The position numbers and the translations under genes were made by a program. A DNA stretch of 64,000 nucleotides from Hypholoma sublateritium FD-334 SS-4 (taxonomy: Eukaryota; Basidiomycota; Agaricomycetes; Agaricales; Strophariaceae): contig KN817597.1 of assembly GCA_000827495.1 (NCBI GenBank), positions 51,061-115,060 on the forward strand, in the 5' to 3' direction. Below, one piece after another: positions 47,801 through 55,871 of this stretch (its first letter is position 1; every line of letters begins with the position of its first letter). Below the pieces are notes generated by a model. The model saw nothing but the letters and a program-made list of their open reading frames with translations, was not told where the DNA came from and did no database searches.

Positions 47801-48374
47801 GGCTGGGCTGTGCTGAAGAGCCGAGATGAACTATACGCTGCCGAGAAGAGGTGTGCGACAGATCGAACAGGGCGAGTCGTGACTGGGCACCGAGAAATGG
47901 GCGACGGCGACGACGCAACGACCTGCAGGTTGGTGAGCATCGATAGAGGGCGATTTGCGTAGGAAGTAATGAATACACACCTGCAAGAGCTGATGCTCGG
48001 CACCATCCCCGCCATGCCAACACAGTCACTTCCCCGACGTGATGCTCGATTGATGTACGACGACGTATCGCACCGGTGGCGCGAATTCAGACTTCACGCT
48101 GACCAGCCAGAATGTCGCAAGCGCGCGTCCAATGGGCGCCTCCCCTCTGCCTGCTTGCTTGCCAATCAACGAGAAGACGTACCTCGTTTGCAGTCTTGTC
48201 CTTGTCCTTCCCTTTCCCCGGCGGTTGTGGTCCGGCCTCAACGTTCTGTGGTGGGCGGTTAACCTCGGGCTCGTCCTCGTCCTCTGTGTCTGGGTTGATG
48301 GCAGGCCTGGGGAGATCAGACTGCTGGTTCAGATGCAGCGCCGCGGGCAGGAATGAGGCGAATGAGGAGAGCAT
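44894..48374 (-). CDS. Large low-complexity protein of unknown function
   Basis: A predicted 888-residue protein from minus-strand exons 48374-48183, 47426-45290 and 45231-44894. It begins MLSSFASFLPAALHLNQQ. Ordered blocks are TFIFVRPPPSKSNHPLNLQV near residue 65, then RTIIPLYNLQAHNVLTNVIV and VDAGTDAKIAKFQKRGIELIDL around residues 135-180. The middle is very rich in Ser, Pro, Gly and Thr and probably disordered. A final block, VDLSGPPQVVRIKVGTLSPT and onward to WRLRA, again looks folded. The last intron (45289-45232) is normal, but the first is 756 nt, far longer than others here. It is supported by good ends (GTACGT, CTGCAG) and a seamless join, though an unseen exon inside it is possible. 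No catalytic motif was seen. A Copia element sits 468 bp upstream of its start. Confidence 0.75.
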
Positions 48375-48505
48375 GGCGCGCTTTGCATGGGAAGCGGAGA
48401 AGGAGCGAGATGTGAGAGAAAGAGATATAGATCAGGCGATTTGTCCCAAATGTGATTAGGCTTGGCTCCGCGGTAACATCATCTTTTTCTTGTCTTTTTC
48501 AGGGT

Positions 48506-48842
48506 GGCCGCTCCCTCCCTTCATCCTCCGCAGTGCCATCCCGCAGCGCCTTCAAACGCGACCATCGTTTCGCCGTTTTTTCTACAGCTGTCGCTGCGCT
48601 TTCAGTCCTGCTCAATCCCTTGAGCCTTGGCACACCATCGTTCCTCCCGGTGAACGAGGAAATCACGTTGTCCTTCCCAATAAGTCACCGACCGAGGCCA
48701 GCGTCACCGGCTATGACGAATTGACGAAGCACCCCGGCGCGCATCAGGCACACTTTCGGGCCAACCGCAATCGAGGTAATCTTCTCCTTGTCACACCGCG
48801 AGCGACAAAAATCGATGGCAGCTCCGCCGCTGCCCCCTTTGT
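48506..48842 (+). pseudogene. Possible gene cut by the outer Copia element
   Basis: An open frame after a possible acceptor (CTTTTTCAG, to 48504) reads RLQTRPSFRRFFYS, which could be a mitochondrial targeting tail. Further on it reads ASVTGYDELTKHPGAHQAHF and RNRGNLLLVTPRATKIDG, which look protein-like. The frame runs straight into the 5' LTR at 48843. It would be divergent from the 48374 gene. No family was recognised, and a continuation past the 3' LTR at 59295 is only about 23 codons long before a stop. This is a tentative call. Confidence 0.3.
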
Positions 48843-49147
48843 TGTCAGAGATACTGCGTAAAGTACCGTTTACCTACCTGCTCTCATTTCGTCCCCTTCT
48901 TTCTTATTCGGACAGTTACATGATCACGTGTTCTCGTCTTCCCATATCTTCGTTGTTTTCCCTCTCGCACACCTCAGTTCGTAACGCACACGCACACGAC
49001 TGAGGTATGCCCGTTTCTCTTTCATATTATATTATCATATACTTATTACCTACGGTAGCGCTCTTGCGTATATTCTAGGTATGCCAAATATAGTTCGTAA
49101 CGCACACGCACACGACTGAGCGCTCTTGCGTATATTCTAGTTTATCA
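48843..49147 (+). repeat. 5' LTR of outer Copia element
   Basis: 305 bp with TG...CA ends. It contains an internal duplication: AGTTCGTAACGCACACGCAC at 48976 and again at 49092, with GCGCTCTTGCGTATATTCTA also present twice. No difference from the 3' LTR was found by eye, which indicates a recent insertion. Confidence 0.95.
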
Positions 49148-49160
49148 GGTTATGGGCCCC
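49148..49160 (+). promoter_or_regulatory. Primer-binding site of outer element
   Basis: GGTTATGGGCCCC abuts the 5' LTR. Its first 12 bases are complementary to the anticodon stem-loop of initiator tRNA-Met (GGGCCCATAACC around the CAT anticodon) rather than to a tRNA 3' end. This is the arrangement known from Drosophila copia, which primes from a cleaved 5' half of that tRNA. Confidence 0.8.
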
Positions 49161-50816
49161 GCTAGCGCGATCTAACCCCCTCGGATATCTAGAACGAACC
49201 CCACAGGCACTTATCGTGTCTCACTGTCCCTTGACAGTCCTCAGATCTTTGCGATCTGCAGACGATCTTTATAGATCTTTATCACCGACGTTTTCCCCGG
49301 TTTCCCACCGGTGTCGGTTACAGCGCCATTTCACATGGCCACCAAGGACTCCACGGCCTGTCCGGTCCTCGAAAACGCTACTGGATTCCAGATATGGCAG
49401 CTTCGCATTGTTGGAAAGTTGCGCAGGGNAAAAGTGTACGACGTCCTTACACAGACAAAGCCTGATCCCTCCACTACCACAACATCCACCATTCCGGCAC
49501 CCTACACTGATTCATGGGATGTACGCGACGCAAAGGCACATGGGATTATCACGGACCACATCTGTGACCGTCTCGTTCTCGCTACAGCGGCCGAGCTCAC
49601 CGCGTCAAGCCTCTATAAGAAGCTCGTGGACATCCATCAAAACCAGAACGTTGGCGCAAGCGCGTTCTACACGTTCATCGGCATGCTCGAGACTAAATGG
49701 GACGGAACTCCGGATACCATACAAGACCACATCGCGACTATCGCCGCCGGCGATTCAAAGCTGGTGGCTATGAAGAAGCCAATGGACTCCGAATTCCTCG
49801 CATTCCTCCTACTCCATTCACTTCCCGACGACCCAGTCTGGGAAATGTTCAAGACTTCTGTCCTCAACACCATCCCAAAGGACGAAAAGATCACCTTCGC
49901 GGGCATCTCCGATCGGCTTGTTTTCAACGCTATGCGTCAGCAAGGCACCGAGTCGGCTCTGAAAGCATCCAAGCAATTCAGCAAGCCAAAGGGATCTCGA
50001 TCGGATGCAGCATCATCGTCGAAGAGTAAGCAGTACTGCTCCTTCCACAAGATGAATGGCCACGATACGAAGGATTGCTTCACATTGAAGAAGAAGGAAA
50101 AGGAGGACAGGGAGAAGGGAAAGGAATCCGCAAACAGGAGCAGCCATGACGGCGGCGACGTTTCGTCGTCCGACTCGGAAACTGACTCAAAGGCGGAAAA
50201 GTCAAATCTCTCAGCTAGCACGTCGAATGTAAAAGTCTCCAAGTCTTTAATGACACGTATTCAAGCCTATATCGGTCGCGAGTCGCCTAATCCCGCAGAC
50301 CACAAGGTTCTCCAAACCGTAATCATCTTGGACTCCGGCGCATCTACTCATATGACGCCTCGAAGGGACTGGTTTGTCCCACATTCCTTCAAACGATTAA
50401 ATCCGCCAAGACTTGTTCATTTTGGTGATGAATCAACTGTACCTGCAATCGGTATCGGGAATGTCATACTCCGTCAAACCATCGATGGAAAATTCCTTGA
50501 GGTCATGGTGCTCAACGTACTATTTGTACCCGCTTTCACCCTCACGCTGCTCTCTGTCAGACGCTTCAACAACGCCGGATTCTTCTCTACGTTCAAGGGA
50601 AAGAAATGCACAGTCAAGTCCATTGCATCTGATGAAACAATCCTTGAAGGACAGACAAGGAAAGACCTGTATCAGCTGGACTGCGAGCCAATCATCCAGG
50701 ATGACAAAAGCTCCAAGGCACATGTTGTCTCCTCTGATCCAAAGTGTGAAAGCGCAAACATTACCGTTGACATAAACACCCTTCATCGACGAATGGCGCA
50801 CATCTCAATGCCTCGT

Positions 50817-51386
50817 TGTTGAAGTAATTATATTTCATTATTTTACACGGACTACTACGGACTGTTATTTACCTGTAGGAGCGCGTTAGTATGCGTCTCG
50901 CTACCTTTACTNNNNNNNNNNNNNNNNNNNNNNNNNNNNNNNNNNNNNNNNNNNNNNNNNNNNNNNNNNNNNNNNNNNNNNNNNNNNNNNNNNNNNNNNN
51001 NNNNNNNNNNNNNNNNNNNNNNNNNNNNNNNNNNNNNNNNNNNNNNNNNNNNNNNNNNNNNNNNNNNNNNNNNNNNNNNNNNNNNNNNNNNNNNNNNNNN
51101 NNNNNNNNNNNNNNNNNNNNNNNNNNNNNNNNNNNNNNNNNNNNNNNNNNNNNNNNNNNNNNNNNNNNNNNNNNNNNNNNNNNNNNNNNNNNNNNNNNNN
51201 NNNNNNNNNNNNNNNNNNNNNNNNNNNNNNNNNNNNNNNNNNNNNNNNNNNNNNNNNNNNNNNNNNNNNNNNNNNNNNNNNNNNNNNNNNNNNNNNNNNN
51301 NNNNNNNNNNNNNNNNNNNNNNNNNNNNNNNGCTTACTCGCACGCTGCTCGGGTGTCCGCGCCATTGTGCAGGAGTGCTCGCGTTA
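50817..51386 (+). repeat. 5' LTR of inner element, with assembly gap
   Basis: The readable parts, 50817-50911 and 51332-51386, match the ends of the intact 3' LTR base for base. They sum to 150 bp against 191 bp for the 3' LTR, so only 41 bp are missing; the 420 Ns (50912-51331) overstate the gap. Confidence 0.92.
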
Positions 51387-51399
51387 GGTTATGGGCCCC
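51387..51399 (+). promoter_or_regulatory. Primer-binding site of inner element
   Basis: The same 13 bases as in the outer element lie directly after the LTR. They include an ATG (51391) in frame with the polyprotein, but the ATG at 51418 is the likelier start. Confidence 0.8.
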
Positions 51400-51417
51400 G
51401 GCCGAGGACCTGTTGAA

Positions 51418-54400
51418 ATGCATTCTTCGGGCTCCGGTTCTTCGAACGACGCTTTCAAGTTTCCGAAGCTGAACGGCGAGAACTATGCCATCTGGTACCA
51501 GCATATGCAGTCGTCGCTTCAGGCTCGTTATCTCTGGCTTATCGTCACTGGAGATGAATCCGAACCCACCAAGCCAAAAGCTGAAGAACCAACGGAAGCC
51601 GCCGCTCTCGCTACCTGGAAGGCAGCAAAGAAGGAATGGCTTGACTGGTCACTCAGGGACCAAGCAGCGCAGGGGCTGATGAAGGGAGCTGCAGAACCGT
51701 CGCAGTGGCCGCATGTGGCTAGCTCGAAGACGTCGAAGGAGATGTGGGACAACTGGCGAAAACTGTACGTCACCAACCAGCAGAAGTTGAACGTCCATTA
51801 CTACTTCGAGGAGTTGTACACCACCAAATANGTCGACGGCACATCCATGGCAGATCACATCGCNTTGATGCTCGATCTCGGTCTCAAGATCAAGGCNGCT
51901 GGAGAGGCCATATCNGATGTCCACATTGCGCGCGCACTCGTTCTCTCCCTCCCTCGTACGCAATCNTGGGAACTCGTCAAGATTCAGCTCTTCAGCAAAG
52001 ATACCCTCACGCCGGANATTGTTTCTACGGAGCTTCAAGCGCAATCTAACCGTACNGCGCANGAAAAGAAGTCCGAGACGGCGCTCTTTGCTGGGAAGAA
52101 GCAGAAATTCAAGTCGGGCGGAAACGGCGCTGGCGAAAGTTCCAAGAAGAAGGGACGCAGNGACCGTGGTCCGAANACTGGAAGTGGCGACGAGTGCCGC
52201 TATTGCCATGCGAAGGGCCATTGGGCTAACAAATGCCCCAAGCGTGAAGAAGANGAGAAGAAGTCCGGTTCAGGCTCTGGCAGTGGGAGNGCTAACCTGG
52301 CCGTAGGAAACCTGCAGGATCTNGGAACTCGTGAGGTTGGGNGTCTCTATTTTGCCGGAGAATCTCAATCGGGTGGAGCGGAACTACTCCTGGACTGCGG
52401 AGCTACTTCCCACATGTTTTGNGACNGCTCCTACTTCACCGATCTTACNCCAATCTCGGAACACGAATCCATATCTGTGGGGGATAATCGCGACGTTCCC
52501 GTCGCTGGGCGNGGTNCNGTCAGTTTCAGGAGTCAACTGCCTGGCGGATACCGTACCATTCTCCTCAAAGACGCCCTCTATATTCCCAATCTCGCCGCCA
52601 ATCTAGTCAGCCTTGGGACTCTGCAACGCAATGGAGCCGTTTTTGAGAGCATTGAAAANGGCGTCAAGGTCACTCTTGNCGGAGACGAGCTCTTCCGTGC
52701 NTCNTTTGTAGGAATCTCTGGAACCCTGTACCATATCTCTACTGTCCAAATTCAATCTGTTTCTGCCTACGTNGCNNCTGTCAGNCCTAGTCTGAGAACG
52801 TGGCATCGCCGGATGGCTCACCTCAATCTCGAGGCTATACGGAACATGATTCGCAAGGANATGGTTGATGGGCTGTCTATCAATGGGCTACACGAGTACG
52901 ATCACGTCTGTGAGGGATGTGTTTTGGGGAAATCGCACCGGCTACCATTCCCAAAGGCCAGCTTGACCACNTATGAGCTCATGGATCTAATCGCCGTGGA
53001 TCTAACGGGCCCAATGTCTGTTCCGACATGGGGCGGAGCTCGATATGCACTAGTCATTGTGGAAGTTTCCACTCGGCTACCGGTCGGACGTCTCTTAATC
53101 TCTAAAGAGGGCGTTAANGCTGAGCTACGGGATGTTATAGCGATGCTGGAGAGACAATCTGGCAAGAAGCTCAAGAGGATGCGGGTGGACAANGGGACGG
53201 AGTTCCTGAACAAAATCGTCGATGATTTCTGCCGCCGTAATGGAATCGTGGTGGAGACCACTGTACCTTACACGCCGGAGCAGAACGGGATCGCGGAGCG
53301 TGCTATTGCTGTGCTTTTCGAGATGGTGCGCTGCATGCTGCATTCGGCAGCTATGGATCTGCGTTATTGGGGAGAAGCTTTCCTCTATGCAGTGCACATT
53401 CGAAGCATCACGTACACGACCGCGCTCGANNATAAAGTCCCCATGCATGCCTGGACAGGCAAGAAGCCAAANGTCTCGCACCTTCGGATATTCGGGTCTG
53501 TCGCCTANGCCAATATTCCGAAGAAGGTTCGNGGTGGAAAACTAGAGGTCACTTCTATCAAATGCCGCCTTATTGGCTGGTGGGCAGATGAGACGAAGGG
53601 GTACCGTCTAGAGGACGCTGAAACTGGGAAGCTCATCACTGCACGGGACGTGCGATTTGTGGAGAATGACGCACCAGGGGATCTCGCAGTAATTGAGACT
53701 CGAGGAAATGCACCGACGCGGGCTGAGATCGACGCACTGGGGCCTCCGAAAATTGAGAAAGCTGCCGGTACAGCTAACCCAATTGTTCTGACGCCGCCTG
53801 AGGTCGAGTCTGCAGCGCCGCCATCCGCTACAGCCCCTGTACCCCCTCCTCCAGCAAACGATGACTCTAATTCCCTACCGGACGCTGAAAACATCGAAAT
53901 TCAGCAGATTCAGCAGCCCAAAACGTCGAAATGGGCATCCTTACCCACCCGAGAACACCCTAGGCGCGAACGAAGGCCTGCGGCACCACCTGGCGAGCCC
54001 TCGACGGACGAGGATTTCCTNATCGCAACAAATCAATCGACGGATCGCGCGCGTGCTTTTATCACTTTCGCAAATGAGCCGCGTACGTACAAAGAAGCAA
54101 TGCGTTCTTCCCTCTCGAAGGAGTGGGAGAAAGCNATTGACGTCGAGTACAAGACCCTCGTCAAGAATGATACCTTCGAGTGGGTCAAAACTGTACCTGA
54201 AGGACGCAAAGCGATTGGCAGTCGCACTGTGTTCCGGATGAAGCGAGANGGAAANGGGAACCTCATCAAACTCAAGGCTCGCATGGTTGGAAAGGGATAC
54301 GCGCAGGTGCCCGGAAAGGACTTTATCCAAACGTTCGCTTCCGTGGCTAGATTCACCACTCTACGGACGCTCCTGGCTGTTGTAGCTCACGAAGGGTGGG

Positions 54401-55659
54401 AGCTGCATCAAGTCGACGTCGTCGCGGCGTATCTGCAAGGAACGTTGGACGAAGAAATTTATATGGAGGTCCCGGAAGGAGTGAANGTGAAGGGGAAGGA
54501 GGGATTTGTGTGGAAGTTGAAGAAGGCAATTTACGGGCTGAAGCAGGCGGGCCGACAGTGGAAGGCCACCCTCGACGCCGNAATGNGCGAATTTGGATTT
54601 GTCAAGAGCAACGCCGACGATTGTCTGTACATCCTGATCGAGGATGGGAAAATCGCGCTGCTGGTGCTTGTCTACGTCGACGATATGGCTATCGCGGGTC
54701 CNAACGGNATTCGGATTGAAAANTTCAAGACGGATCTCGGNGATAAATTCGAAATTACGGATTTAGGCGAGCTAAAGTACATCTTGGGGATTCAGGTATC
54801 TCGAGATCGAAAAGCGCGCACCATATCCCTCAACCAGACAGCCTACATCAACCAGATTCTTGCTCGCTTTGGCATGCAGGACTGCACTCCTGTATCGACG
54901 CCCCTCAACGTGAAACACGGTTTATCCGCCTCCCAATCCCCAAAAACGGCTGAAGAGCTAGCTCAGTACCTCGAATATGCGAAGGGAATCAATTATTTGG
55001 AGCTCACTGGTTCGCTNCTTTACGCCACGCAGACGCGACCCGAAATGCAGTTNGCGGTCGGCGTCATTGCGCAGTTTGGTGGTAATCCGGGGATTCCGCA
55101 CCTAGAAGCTGNAAAACGGTGTCTTCGTTATCTGAAGGGCACCGCGGATTTTGTGCTCACCTTCGGGCGCACAAACGACGGTTCGGTTGACCTAGTTGGA
55201 TGGACGGATTCGGACTGGGCGGCGGACGTCGACACACGACGGTCGGTTGGGGGCTTTATATTCGACGTGGCTGGCAGTTCCATCAGCTGGTCATCAAAGA
55301 AGCAGCCTACCGTGTCAGTCTCGACCGTGGAATCCGAGTACATGGCGTCCGCAAANGCCACGAAAGAAGCAATTTGGCTTCGTGTACTTTTAGAAGACAT
55401 GGGATTCACGCAAACGACGGCAACTGTCATTCACGCGGATAATCAAGGCGCGATCGCANTGTCTCACAATCCGGTCGGACATTCACGCGCTAAGCACATT
55501 GATATTCGTCACCATTTTATTAGGGAACGCATTCAAAACTCAGAAATTCGGCTGGAGTATTGTTCGACGAAGGATATGTTNGCCGACATTTTCACCAAAC
55601 AGTTACCTCGTGAACAATTCGAGCGTTTTCGATCGGAGTTAGGCGTGGGCTCTCCCTAA
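51418..55659 (+). CDS. Copia gag-pol polyprotein (inner element)
   Basis: A single 1,413-codon frame encodes the whole Copia polyprotein. Domain order: Gag (KFPKLNGENYAIWYQHMQ); zinc knuckle CRYCHAKGHWANKC (CX2CX4HX4C); protease LLLDCGATSHM, with Cys where Ser is usual; pre-integrase HRRMAHLN and CEGCVLGK; integrase AVDLTGPM, then D-x-GTEF and YTPEQNGIAER; reverse transcriptase VYVDDM; RNase H GWTDSDWAAD, STVESEYMA and HADNQGAIA, ending in IDIRHHFIRE and the C-terminal tail. About 30 codons carry an N. One, TAN at 51829-51831, could be Tyr or stop, so the frame is intact only if those bases are benign. No stop or frameshift is visible otherwise. Confidence 0.93.
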   Translation: MHSSGSGSSNDAFKFPKLNGENYAIWYQHMQSSLQARYLWLIVTGDESEPTKPKAEEPTEAAALATWKAAKKEWLDWSLRDQAAQGLMKGAAEPSQWPHVASSKTSKEMWDNWRKLYVTNQQKLNVHYYFEELYTTKXVDGTSMADHIXLMLDLGLKIKXAGEAIXDVHIARALVLSLPRTQXWELVKIQLFSKDTLTPXIVSTELQAQSNRXAXEKKSETALFAGKKQKFKSGGNGAGESSKKKGRXDRGPXTGSGDECRYCHAKGHWANKCPKREEXEKKSGSGSGSGXANLAVGNLQDXGTREVGXLYFAGESQSGGAELLLDCGATSHMFXDXSYFTDLXPISEHESISVGDNRDVPVAGXGXVSFRSQLPGGYRTILLKDALYIPNLAANLVSLGTLQRNGAVFESIEXGVKVTLXGDELFRXXFVGISGTLYHISTVQIQSVSAYXXXVXPSLRTWHRRMAHLNLEAIRNMIRKXMVDGLSINGLHEYDHVCEGCVLGKSHRLPFPKASLTXYELMDLIAVDLTGPMSVPTWGGARYALVIVEVSTRLPVGRLLISKEGVXAELRDVIAMLERQSGKKLKRMRVDXGTEFLNKIVDDFCRRNGIVVETTVPYTPEQNGIAERAIAVLFEMVRCMLHSAAMDLRYWGEAFLYAVHIRSITYTTALXXKVPMHAWTGKKPXVSHLRIFGSVAXANIPKKVXGGKLEVTSIKCRLIGWWADETKGYRLEDAETGKLITARDVRFVENDAPGDLAVIETRGNAPTRAEIDALGPPKIEKAAGTANPIVLTPPEVESAAPPSATAPVPPPPANDDSNSLPDAENIEIQQIQQPKTSKWASLPTREHPRRERRPAAPPGEPSTDEDFXIATNQSTDRARAFITFANEPRTYKEAMRSSLSKEWEKXIDVEYKTLVKNDTFEWVKTVPEGRKAIGSRTVFRMKRXGXGNLIKLKARMVGKGYAQVPGKDFIQTFASVARFTTLRTLLAVVAHEGWELHQVDVVAAYLQGTLDEEIYMEVPEGVXVKGKEGFVWKLKKAIYGLKQAGRQWKATLDAXMXEFGFVKSNADDCLYILIEDGKIALLVLVYVDDMAIAGXNXIRIEXFKTDLXDKFEITDLGELKYILGIQVSRDRKARTISLNQTAYINQILARFGMQDCTPVSTPLNVKHGLSASQSPKTAEELAQYLEYAKGINYLELTGSXLYATQTRPEMQXAVGVIAQFGGNPGIPHLEAXKRCLRYLKGTADFVLTFGRTNDGSVDLVGWTDSDWAADVDTRRSVGGFIFDVAGSSISWSSKKQPTVSVSTVESEYMASAXATKEAIWLRVLLEDMGFTQTTATVIHADNQGAIAXSHNPVGHSRAKHIDIRHHFIRERIQNSEIRLEYCSTKDMXADIFTKQLPREQFERFRSELGVGSP

Positions 55660-55680
55660 AGATAGCTCAACGAGTGGGAG

Positions 55681-55871
55681 TGTTGAAGTAATTATATTTC
55701 ATTATTTTACACGGACTACTACGGACTGTTATTTACCTGTAGGAGCGCGTTAGTATGCGTCTCGCTACCTTTACTNCTCTCGTGAACTCCAGGGTTGCTC
55801 TCACACCCTGTCACTCGCTTACTCGCACGCTGCTCGGGTGTCCGCGCCATTGTGCAGGAGTGCTCGCGTTA
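55681..55871 (+). repeat. 3' LTR of inner element
   Basis: 191 bp, intact except for one N at 55776. It defines the full LTR and shows what the gap in the 5' LTR lacks. Confidence 0.93.

Larger units (their letters stand above)
50817..55871 (+). mobile_element. Inner Ty1/Copia LTR retrotransposon, nested
   Basis: A complete Copia element inserted in the outer polyprotein ORF, same orientation, flanked by the 5-bp duplication CTCGT (50812-50816 and 55872-55876). LTRs start TGTTGAAG and end CTCGCGTTA, so the 3' end is TA rather than CA. Primer site GGTTATGGGCCCC follows the 5' LTR at 51387, and the purine tract CGAGTGGGAG precedes the 3' LTR at 55681. Scattered N bases suggest a collapsed multicopy family. 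Confidence 0.95.

Noticed and set aside
50855..51472. Frames running through the N gap at 50912-51331
   Set aside because: They are LTR sequence plus unknown bases; the LTR of the same element is non-coding.
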